NCBI GenBank assembly: GCA_913009475.1
Contig: CAJVYJ010000141.1
Location: 1-5,281, forward strand
Direction: 5' to 3'
DNA: 5,281 nt
DNA from: an uncultured Actinomycetes bacterium
GTDB taxonomy: Bacteria > Actinomycetota > Aquicultoria > CAJVYJ01
A model generated the notes under the pieces. The model saw nothing but the letters and a program-made list of their open reading frames with translations. It was not told where the DNA came from and did not search any database. Shown here piece after piece: positions 1 through 5,281 of this stretch (position 1 is its first letter; every line of letters begins with the position of its first letter). Made by a program: the position numbers and the translations under genes.

Positions 1-81
1 TTTTTTTTTTTTTTTCAAGCAGAAGACGGCATACGAGATATATCAGTGTGACTGGAGTTCAGACGTGTGCTCTTCCGATCT
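1..81. other. Illumina P7/index/read-2 adapter with poly-T (library artefact)
   Basis: This stretch is not genomic. Bases 1-15 are poly-T. Bases 16-39 match the Illumina P7 sequence (CAAGCAGAAGACGG...CGAGAT). Bases 40-47 are an 8-nt index, ATATCAGT, whose reverse complement ACTGATAT matches TruSeq index 25 as I remember it. Bases 48-81 are the read-2 adapter, ending GCTCTTCCGATCT. The poly-T is the reverse complement of the poly-A tail seen when a read runs off the end of the adapter. The end was therefore probably built from adapter read-through reads of a short-insert fragment. Genomic sequence begins at about base 82. Confidence 0.98.
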
Positions 82-475
82 GGAAGAGTACGGCCGCATA
101 GACAATGTCCCCAAGTCGTTGCCGGCCTTGGCTATGGCACAAAAGCTGCAAAAAAAGGCTGCTAAGTCCGGCTTTGATTGGCCGAATAAAGACGGCGTAT
201 TGGAAAAATTATCCGAAGAGACAGCTGAATTTTTTGCGGTTGCAGACAATGACCCAAGGAGCAGGGAAGAGGAGTTTGGCGATATCTTATTTACGCTGGC
301 TAATCTGGCCCGCCACTTGGGGGTTGAAAGTGAAACGGCCCTAAGAAGGGCCAACAACAAGTTTCGACGGCGTTTCAGTATAATGGCCGACTTAGCTCAA
401 GACCGTGGTGACAATCTCAACGATTTAACCTTGGAACAGATGGAAGAGTTATGGCAAGCGGCCAAGAGGAACTAA
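82..475 (+). CDS. mazG: MazG nucleoside triphosphate pyrophosphohydrolase, C-terminal part (5' end missing)
   Basis: MazG hydrolyses (d)NTPs to the monophosphate and pyrophosphate in the cytoplasm; it is a house-cleaning enzyme that also influences nucleotide pools under stress. About 130 genuine residues remain, roughly the C-terminal half of a typical protein of about 260 residues. Numbering from the first genuine codon at 83, the family segment VPKSLPAL lies at 9-16, AQKLQKKAAKSGFDW at 19-33, and the metal-binding motif E46xxE49 followed after 14 residues by E64xxD67 (EEEFGD). The tail NLARHLG...ALRRANNKFRRRF is also typical. All Mg-binding acidic residues of this domain are present. Codons before base 83 are adapter, so a start at 65 giving MCSSDL is false. 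The gene ends at TAA 473-475, and no convincing terminator follows. The true start and N-terminal domain lie outside the window. Confidence 0.93.
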
Positions 476-529
476 TTCCAACTATCTTTATAATTTAATC
501 CTACCCCATTTATCCCAACCGCCGACCCT

Positions 530-555
530 TAAGGTTTTAGAACAATCGGCGATAT
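530..555 (+). promoter_or_regulatory. Candidate sigma28/sigmaD (FliA/WhiG-type) promoter of the pilin operon
   Basis: TAAG at 530-533, a 14-nt spacer, then GGCGATAT at 548-555. The sigma28-family consensus (FliA, SigD, WhiG) is TAAA, about 14-16 nt, then GCCGATAT or GCCGATAA, so this matches 3 of 4 and 7 of 8 positions. Transcription would start near 562, giving a leader of about 70 nt before the GTG at 632. No good sigma70 pair with proper spacing was seen in the same gap. It is a pattern match only: a similar 8-mer, GTCGATAT at 4112-4119, sits in the terminator hairpin, so chance occurrence is possible. Confidence 0.3.
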
Positions 556-598
556 AAACAATAACCCTACAGCTTTTATACAAAAGTGACGATAAATA

Positions 599-617
599 CT
601 AGATGAAGTCTATCTAG
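599..617 (+). promoter_or_regulatory. Small hairpin overlapping the Shine-Dalgarno of the first pilin gene
   Basis: CTAGAT at 599-604 and ATCTAG at 612-617 are a perfect 6-bp inverted repeat around a 7-nt loop, with one possible G-U pair inside. The 3' arm includes the first two bases (AG) of the AGGAGG Shine-Dalgarno at 616-621. In mRNA it could partly mask ribosome binding. The stem is short and AU-rich, so any effect would be weak. Confidence 0.3.
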
Positions 618-621
618 GAGG
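616..621 (+). promoter_or_regulatory. Ribosome binding site AGGAGG fixing a GTG start
   Basis: A full AGGAGG lies 10 nt upstream of the GTG at 632. The frame has a TAA at 593-595 and no other usable start between there and 632. Starting at the GTG gives the short basic leader expected of a prepilin (MFGEKG), so this site decides the start. Confidence 0.8.
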
Positions 622-631
622 TTATACAGCT

Positions 632-2116
632 GTGTTTGGCGAGAAAGGCTTTGCTTTTATAGATAGCATAATAGCACTGACTATTCTGCTGGTAAGCGTA
701 TTAGCGCTTACTTCATTATTTGTGTTTGCTACTAATATTTCCGAGAATAATAAGCTTAAAACTATTGCCGTTAATTTGGCCGGCCAAAAAATAGAGAAAA
801 TTAAAAGTCTGCAGTTTTCCGATGTCGGACTGGAGAATGGAAATCCGCCCGGCCTATTGCAACACAATATATCTCAGACTGTCAACGGAATCGTTTTTAA
901 TATTAAGACTCAAGTTAGATGGGTCGATGATGCGTCTGATGGTCTAACCCCTCAGGATTCCGACCCTCGTGATTATAAGCAGGCCACAGTCGATGTTTCT
1001 TGGCAAGCCGGATCTTTACCTGGTGTTTTTAAACTTAGCACGGCCATTGCCAAGCAATCGGAAGATCAAATCGCCCAAGGCGGAAACATCGATGTCATTG
1101 TAAAAGATACGGCCGGGGCACTTTTAGAGGACGCCAAAGTCGATATTACAACCGGCCCGTCAAGTCCGGTCAATGATTGGACGGACGCAGCGGGAAAAGT
1201 ATTTTTCGCCATGCTTCAAGCCAGCAATACCGTGGGTGATTATAGCTTAACCGTCTCCAAGTCCGGTTATATCGTTAGGCCCGATCTAGTCTTGCAGACA
1301 ACAACCATTGCTAATGGGGAAACCAGGTCTTTAGAGTTTATTATGGCTAAACCCGGGAGTTTAAGTGTAACTTTGGTCGACCCGCTTGGAAATACTATTC
1401 AAAAGCAGTCAAAATTGACGTTGAATAATCCTGATTCCGGACAAGTTAAATTTAATCAACCTAACGGGTATTTTGATATTCAGCAGATGTTTCCGGGGAG
1501 CTGGGAAGTAATTCCTTTTGCTACCTCATATGATTATACGGGAGCACCAATTACGGTGGAGATTCTACCCAACAATTCTGCTTCATTGACAATCACAATG
1601 ACTCCCAAGCCTCAGGGTGAGTTAAAATTAAATGTTTATGACGGCGTAACCGGGAATAAGATCCCCGACGATGATGTAACGATTACAGATATTGCCACAT
1701 CCGACGCTATCACGGCTAAAACTGACGTCAATGGCATGCTTGACATACCTCTGGCAGTCGGTACTTATGATATTACTATAGAAAAAGCCGGATACGTAAA
1801 GCAAGCTAAACAAGCTGTTATTGTTGATTCTACCGTAACCGCGCTCGACTTTTATCTTAATCCGTCAGTTGTTTTTGGGTCGATTTTAGTAAAGGCAAAA
1901 AGGCGCAGGAACGGAAAGCCTCGCGCTAACGTTTGGATAAGGGTGGTCGGACAGAACTATTATAAGTACGCCCAAACCAACAGTCAGGGTGAGGTCTTAT
2001 TCGATAACTTAACGCCCGGTAACTATACAGTCTATCGCTGGCGTTCCGGCTGGCGTTATCCTAGGAGTGTTAAGGTCACGGCGGGGCAACAAGTTGTCAA
2101 GGTATATAAATATTAG
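632..2116 (+). CDS. Modular type IV prepilin-like protein (PilV/GspI-like N-terminus, four beta-sandwich modules)
   Basis: The 494-residue protein opens with a class III prepilin signal, MFGEKG, with predicted cleavage between G6 and F7. A hydrophobic helix (about 7-32) follows. Position +5 of the mature protein is Asp11 instead of the usual Glu. Residues 33-140 look like a small pilin head ending in a strand-rich YKQATVDVSW segment. Four tandem modules follow at about 150-239, 241-325, 328-410 and 411-494. Their pattern (xxVxVxDxxGxxL...VTI, then TDxxGxxxF, LxxGxYxLTVxKxGY) resembles carboxypeptidase-regulatory/transthyretin-like folds. No LPxTG motif, second membrane segment or cysteine is present. 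The last module is strongly basic (16 K/R, 2 D/E) and aromatic. The likely role is a minor or tip pilin with grafted binding modules, secreted through a type IV pilus machine. It is first of three pilin genes, 8 nt before the next. The exact module families and any ligand are inferred. Confidence 0.8.
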   Translation: MFGEKGFAFIDSIIALTILLVSVLALTSLFVFATNISENNKLKTIAVNLAGQKIEKIKSLQFSDVGLENGNPPGLLQHNISQTVNGIVFNIKTQVRWVDDASDGLTPQDSDPRDYKQATVDVSWQAGSLPGVFKLSTAIAKQSEDQIAQGGNIDVIVKDTAGALLEDAKVDITTGPSSPVNDWTDAAGKVFFAMLQASNTVGDYSLTVSKSGYIVRPDLVLQTTTIANGETRSLEFIMAKPGSLSVTLVDPLGNTIQKQSKLTLNNPDSGQVKFNQPNGYFDIQQMFPGSWEVIPFATSYDYTGAPITVEILPNNSASLTITMTPKPQGELKLNVYDGVTGNKIPDDDVTITDIATSDAITAKTDVNGMLDIPLAVGTYDITIEKAGYVKQAKQAVIVDSTVTALDFYLNPSVVFGSILVKAKRRRNGKPRANVWIRVVGQNYYKYAQTNSQGEVLFDNLTPGNYTVYRWRSGWRYPRSVKVTAGQQVVKVYKY

Positions 2117-2124
2117 GGATAGGT

Positions 2125-2742
2125 ATGTTTAACTTATTAACCAATAATGAAAAGGGTTTAACTCTGATTGAGTTAATTATCGGGGTCGGCTTAATGTCTC
2201 TGGTTTTACAAGGTATTTATGCTTTTCATTACTATGAGACCAAGTCTTGGGATAATACTACGCGCTCAATTGCGGCGCGTACCACTGCCCAACTGGCAAT
2301 CAATCGAATCAGCCGGGATATTAGGGGGGCCCAAGTTATATCCGAGACGGCGCCGGCTATTGAAGCAGCCGATAAAAACAGTATCATTTTTTACGCTGAT
2401 GTTGATAACGACCAGCAACCCGAGAGGCTCCATTACTATTTGAGCGGTACTAAACTTATTAGAGGAATAGAAGAATCTCAGACAACTAAAGAGCCGTGGG
2501 TCTTCAATGGCGTCGATGATGTAAAAACGACCTTGGTTAAGGATGATAGAAACAGTGCCGCGCAGCCTTTGTTTCGATATTTTTCAAGCATGGACGTGGA
2601 AGATACAAACCTTCCGCTTAGTTCGGCGCGGCGGTCAAAAGTCACCTTACTAAAAATTAATTTAAATGTCGATAAAGACCCCGGGAAATCTCCGGCACCG
2701 GTCCAACTGGAGACCACGGTTGATCTAAGGAATATAAAATGA
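2125..2742 (+). CDS. Type IV prepilin-like protein, PilW/GspJ type
   Basis: The 205-residue protein has a canonical prepilin N-terminus: leader MFNLLTNNEKG, cleavage predicted between G11 and L12, then LTLIE with Glu16 at mature position +5. A hydrophobic helix spans about 12-34. The segment after it (TTAQLAINRISRDIRGAQVI, about 53-72) is typical of PilW/GspJ/ComGF-like minor pilins, where a helix leads into a beta-rich head. That head includes NSIIFYADVDND and RLHYYLSGTKLIRGIE, a strand pattern often seen in this group. There are no cysteines. The start is preceded by AGGG at 2115-2118, which overlaps the upstream stop; only 8 nt separate the two genes. Its TGA overlaps the next ATG, so translation is probably coupled. 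It is presumably processed by a prepilin peptidase and placed at the pilus tip with its neighbours. The assignment to PilW rather than another minor pilin rests on N-terminal pattern and position. Confidence 0.85.
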   Translation: MFNLLTNNEKGLTLIELIIGVGLMSLVLQGIYAFHYYETKSWDNTTRSIAARTTAQLAINRISRDIRGAQVISETAPAIEAADKNSIIFYADVDNDQQPERLHYYLSGTKLIRGIEESQTTKEPWVFNGVDDVKTTLVKDDRNSAAQPLFRYFSSMDVEDTNLPLSSARRSKVTLLKINLNVDKDPGKSPAPVQLETTVDLRNIK

Positions 2743-4076
2743 GGATAATTATGTCTAGGATACGAAAACGGGCGAGTTTCATATTAGATGAAAAAGGTTT
2801 CTTCAGCACCGCTATTGTAGTCAGCATTCTTGCCATGGCATCCATAATGAGCATTGCGCTGCTTTTGACGACAAATGTTGATGTTTCCAATACTAAGCAA
2901 GATGAGTTGGTACAAAAGAGCCTATATATAGCTGAGGCCGGCATTAATAACTATCTTTGGAAGATGAATCAAGATGAAAATTATTATAAAACTACGGTTG
3001 ATCCGGCGCAGAAGGGGTGGGTGACATATCAGGACGGCTCTTATTCTTTGTCCGTTACTCAGACACCGTCCAGGCCCGGAGTCATCCTTGAATCCACCGG
3101 CCGCATTGTAAATGTTCAATCGGGAGGCAGCACGGATACCGTTTCCCGAAAAGTCAAGGTAAGAATTCAAAAAAAGAGTTTTGTGCACTATTTGTATTTT
3201 ACGGATTACGAAACCGTCGAAGGGACGGGAGATAATATTTGGTTTATTACCGGTGATATTATCAGGGGCCCTTTACATACGAATGACGGTATTAGCATTG
3301 ACGGCAGCCCTATTTTTAAAGGCAAGGTTACAACCAGCAGAACCATCTACAAAAAGAGCGGCAGTAATCCGGATTTTCAGCAAGGTTATGAAGAAAACGT
3401 ACAACCGTTGGAAATTCCAACTACCAATCAGGAGCTTAAAACATGGGCGTTGGTAAACGGTTATTATTATTACGGTCAAACTACTATTAGTTTTCTCAGT
3501 AGCGGTAGTTTGAATATAACTAACAATAATAGTTTATCGACAGGACCAACAGGGATTGTGTCGATGCCCTCTAACGGCGTAATTTATATTGACGGTCAGG
3601 CAGGCTCTAAGTTTAATTCAACCAACGGTGATGCTTATGTCAGTGGAACTCTTGCCGGAAAACTGACTATAGGGACTAAAAATAATATTTATATAACCGA
3701 CAATGTTTTATATAACGATCCTAACTCGGACGTGCTTGGCTTGATAGCGGAAAATTATGTGTTTATTAATCATCGTGACAAGTACGGCAATGATGTCGCG
3801 CCTACTAATATTGAGATAGACGCCGCTGTTTTCGCGATCAATCACTCATTCGGTTATGAGGATTACGCTTACGACGTGAAGGGAACGCTTACCGTAAAAG
3901 GAGCTATCGCGCAACGCTATCGTGGTCCGGTGGGCACGTTTTATTGGTCGGGGACGAAGGCATCCGGCTATTCTAAGAATTATTGGTATGATGAGCGTAT
4001 GCTTTATACGCAGCCGCCACACTTTATTGAACCGCTTAACTCGGGTTTTGAGGTTATTGATTGGAATGAACTTTAA
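2739..4076 (+). CDS. PilX-like pilus protein with large beta-rich (DUF4900-like) head
   Basis: The 445-residue protein has a basic leader, then DEKG at 17-20 and a hydrophobic helix at about 21-44. No Glu occurs at +5 after G20 (F-F-S-T-A), as in PilX/GspK proteins. The segment QKSLYIAEAGINNYLW (59-74) is the conserved PilX-type helix. The rest is beta-rich. It contains YFTDYE (153-158), IRGPLHTNDGISIDGSPIFKG (175-195), short repeating strands with G and N turns at 280-345, LGLIAENYVFI (333-343) and YDERMLYTQPPHF near the end, all reminiscent of DUF4900 pilus proteins. A solenoid-like fold is my inference. The start is ambiguous. ATG 2739 overlaps the upstream TGA and has TAAGG 8 nt before it. 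ATG 2751 has GAGG 6 nt before it and would give a 16-residue leader. There are no cysteines. It is the last gene of the operon and probably a tip or length-controlling pilin. Confidence 0.8.
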   Translation: MRIIMSRIRKRASFILDEKGFFSTAIVVSILAMASIMSIALLLTTNVDVSNTKQDELVQKSLYIAEAGINNYLWKMNQDENYYKTTVDPAQKGWVTYQDGSYSLSVTQTPSRPGVILESTGRIVNVQSGGSTDTVSRKVKVRIQKKSFVHYLYFTDYETVEGTGDNIWFITGDIIRGPLHTNDGISIDGSPIFKGKVTTSRTIYKKSGSNPDFQQGYEENVQPLEIPTTNQELKTWALVNGYYYYGQTTISFLSSGSLNITNNNSLSTGPTGIVSMPSNGVIYIDGQAGSKFNSTNGDAYVSGTLAGKLTIGTKNNIYITDNVLYNDPNSDVLGLIAENYVFINHRDKYGNDVAPTNIEIDAAVFAINHSFGYEDYAYDVKGTLTVKGAIAQRYRGPVGTFYWSGTKASGYSKNYWYDERMLYTQPPHFIEPLNSGFEVIDWNEL

Positions 4077-4106
4077 AAGCGTATAGCGCTGATTATTTTC
4101 TTATGC

Positions 4107-4139
4107 GACCGGTCGATATAAATTTTCGGCCGGTTCTTT
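4107..4139 (+). terminator. Rho-independent terminator after the pilin operon
   Basis: ACCGGTCG at 4108-4115 pairs with CGGCCGGT at 4127-4134, with one G-U pair. The stem can gain an A-T pair inside (4116/4126) and a G-U pair outside (4107/4135), giving about 10 bp around a 9-nt AT-rich loop. The tract TTCTTTATT follows. It lies about 30 nt after the stop of the PilX-like gene. The broken T-run makes it moderate rather than strong. Confidence 0.6.
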
Positions 4140-4190
4140 ATTGTCCAACCCTTTATCTTCGTTCGGATAATAAATAAAGACAGGATTTAA

Positions 4191-4218
4191 TTGTTAAATA
4201 GTCTCAACTTGCTAATAT
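4191..4218 (+). promoter_or_regulatory. Possible sigma70-type promoter for eno
   Basis: TTGTTA at 4191-4196, a 16-nt spacer, then TAATAT at 4213-4218. A second weak option is TTGCTA at 4209-4214 with TTAAAT at 4232-4237 (17-nt spacer). Both lie between the terminator and eno, in an AT-rich stretch where such matches are easy to find. That eno needs its own promoter is inferred from the terminator upstream. Confidence 0.25.
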
Positions 4219-4297
4219 TATAAAACTATCGTTAAATAAGACGCGGATATGAGGTCTCTCGGTTTTAGCGGTATAAAAAAGGGAAAAACGTAATCTT

Positions 4298-4304
4298 AGG
4301 GAGG
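4298..4304 (+). promoter_or_regulatory. Ribosome binding site of eno
   Basis: AGGGAGG lies 4 nt before the ATG at 4309. It is a strong Shine-Dalgarno with rather short spacing. The start agrees with the usual enolase N-terminus (xIxxIxAREVLDSRGNPTVE). Confidence 0.75.
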
Positions 4305-4308
4305 ATAA

Positions 4309-5227
4309 ATGACGATTATTAACGCAATCATGGCTAGAGAGGTTTTAGATTCCCGGGGAAATCCGACGGTGGAGACGGATGTCCTTTTAGCCGGCGGAGC
4401 TTTTGGCAGAGCCGTGGTCCCGTCAGGCGCTTCTACCGGTACTTTGGAAGCGATTGAATTAAGGGATGGAAATAAAAACAGGTTTGCCGGCAAGGGTGTA
4501 TTAAAAGCGGTAAAGAACGTTAATGAGGTAATCGCTCCGGAGTTGTTGGGCCAAGATGCTTTGCGACAGCGCGATATCGATAGTTTCATGATTGACCTTG
4601 ATGGTACGGCCAACAAAAACAAGTTAGGGGCCAACGCGATTTTATCGATCTCCATAGCTGTTGCCCGCGCCGCGGCCGCGGCTTTGGAATTGCCGCTCTA
4701 TCAATATTTGGGCGGTCCCAGCGCGCATCTGTTGCCCATACCGATGATGAATATCCTCAATGGTGGTAAACACGCTGATAATAGTGTTGATTTGCAAGAG
4801 TTCATGATTATGCCCATTGGGGCTGATTCGTTTGCTCAAGCCTTACGGATGGGGGCGGAAGTATACAAGTCATTAAAGATGGTTTTAAGCGAGGAGAAGA
4901 TGAGCACCGCTGTCGGCGATGAGGGTGGTTTCGCTCCTAATTTATCATCAAACGAGGCAGCCATCATCTCAATCATAAAAGCGATTGAAAGAGCGGGCTA
5001 CTATCCCGGTAAAGATATTTATATAGCTCTCGACCCGGCGGCTTCGGAGTTCTATCATGACGGATATTATTTTTTAGCCGGTGAAAATAGACAGCTCTCG
5101 GGAGCGGAGATGGTTGACTATTATAAGAATCTAGTGGAAAAGTATCCGATTATATCTATAGAGGATGGGATGGCTGAAGAAGATTGGCAAGGCTGGAACC
5201 TCCTGACCAACTCAATCGGCTCTGAAG
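4309..5227 (+). CDS. eno: Enolase (phosphopyruvate hydratase), 3' end missing
   Basis: Enolase interconverts 2-phosphoglycerate and phosphoenolpyruvate in glycolysis and gluconeogenesis, in the cytoplasm. The genuine sequence covers residues 1-306 of a normal length of about 425-430. Visible hallmarks are AREVLDSRGNPTVE (9-22), the mobile loop SGASTG (39-44, Ser42), GANA (107-110), NGGKHADN with His155, DLQEFM with Glu164, GDEGGFAPN with the catalytic acid/base Glu205, and the metal ligands Asp242 (ALDPAASEFY) and Glu285 (SIEDGM). The third metal ligand (the GDD motif), the catalytic Lys and the SHRSGE loop lie beyond the break. The break is adapter: residues 307-317, ending IGRASCRERV, and the stop at 5260-5262 are artefact, so the true reading frame is open at the contig edge. 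It is probably transcribed separately from the pilin genes. Confidence 0.97.
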
Positions 5228-5281
5228 AGATCGGAAGAGCGTCGTGTAGGGAAAGAGTGTAGATCTCGGTGGTCGCCGTCC
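5228..5281. other. Illumina universal/P5 adapter read-through (library artefact)
   Basis: Bases 5228-5279 match the reverse complement of the TruSeq universal adapter (AGATCGGAAGAGCGTCGTGT... to GTCGCCGT). The canonical continuation is ATCATT; here the last two bases are CC, probably sequencing error at the read end. The AG at 5228-5229 could also be genomic by coincidence, so the junction is uncertain by one or two bases. Confidence 0.98.

Noticed and set aside
43..360. Antisense frame of 105 codons over mazG
   Set aside because: It is a shadow of mazG, and its C-terminus is translated adapter (SEEHTSELQSH).
82..475. mazG as part of a mazEF toxin-antitoxin locus
   Set aside because: The protein is the NTP pyrophosphohydrolase, and no mazE or mazF gene is present downstream.
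489..494. Perfect TATAAT hexamer just after mazG
   Set aside because: The region 17 nt upstream reads GAGGAA, with no -35-like element, and there is no extended -10. Alone it is not enough to call a promoter.
520..551. Inverted repeat CGCCGA/TCGGCG as a mazG terminator
   Set aside because: The 6-bp stem has a 20-nt loop and no T-run follows, so intrinsic termination is not supported.
603..617. Four-codon reading frame ATG AAG TCT ATC TAG upstream of the first pilin gene
   Set aside because: It has no Shine-Dalgarno of its own and is short enough to be chance.
476..631. Cyclic-di-GMP (GEMM) riboswitch before the pilin operon
   Set aside because: Such switches often precede pilin genes, but I found no conserved GEMM core (for example CGCAAAGC) in the gap.
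632..2116. Sortase-anchored surface protein, because of the repeated beta-sandwich modules
   Set aside because: There is no LPxTG-like motif, C-terminal hydrophobic segment or Sec signal; the N-terminus is a prepilin signal.
4078..4090. Tiny hairpin AGCG-TATAG-CGCT right after the PilX-like stop
   Set aside because: A 4-bp stem is too short to be a terminator; the hairpin at 4107-4139 is much better.
4296..4655. Antisense frame of 119 codons over the start of eno
   Set aside because: It lies opposite a well-conserved enolase sequence, has no ribosome binding site that stands out and no recognisable family.

Overview
The window is one contig of bacterial DNA, bases 82-5227, with untrimmed Illumina library adapter at both ends. 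The left end (1-81) is poly-T, P7, an 8-nt index and the read-2 adapter. The right end (5228-5281) is the reverse complement of the universal/P5 adapter. Both terminal genes are therefore cut by library artefact, not by biology. The first codons before base 83 and the last 11 residues of the terminal reading frame are adapter translations.

The genuine DNA carries five genes, all on the + strand: the 3' part of mazG (82-475), three prepilin-like genes in a tight operon (632-4076), and the 5' three quarters of eno (4309-5227). A likely intrinsic terminator at 4107-4139 separates the pilin operon from eno. The 156-bp gap before the operon contains a candidate sigma28/sigmaD-type promoter and a small hairpin that overlaps the first Shine-Dalgarno sequence.

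The three pilin-like proteins resemble PilV/GspI, PilW/GspJ and PilX/GspK types in that order, which is the order of classical type IV minor-pilin operons. Gene 1 is a modular pilin: a class III signal and hydrophobic helix followed by about four beta-sandwich (carboxypeptidase-regulatory/transthyretin-like) modules, the last one strongly basic. Gene 3 has a PilX-type N-terminus and a large beta-rich, probably DUF4900-like head. Together they probably make the tip or priming complex of a type IV pilus or related filament. The motor, platform, major pilin and prepilin peptidase would have to be encoded elsewhere.

The organism uses the standard code (TGA as stop, TGG as Trp), has strong Shine-Dalgarno sites and a moderate-to-low GC content by eye. 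A mazG-then-eno neighbourhood is familiar from Actinomycetota, and modular pilins without cysteines are common in monoderms, so a deep-branching actinobacterial or other monoderm lineage is my best guess. This is an inference with low to moderate confidence.
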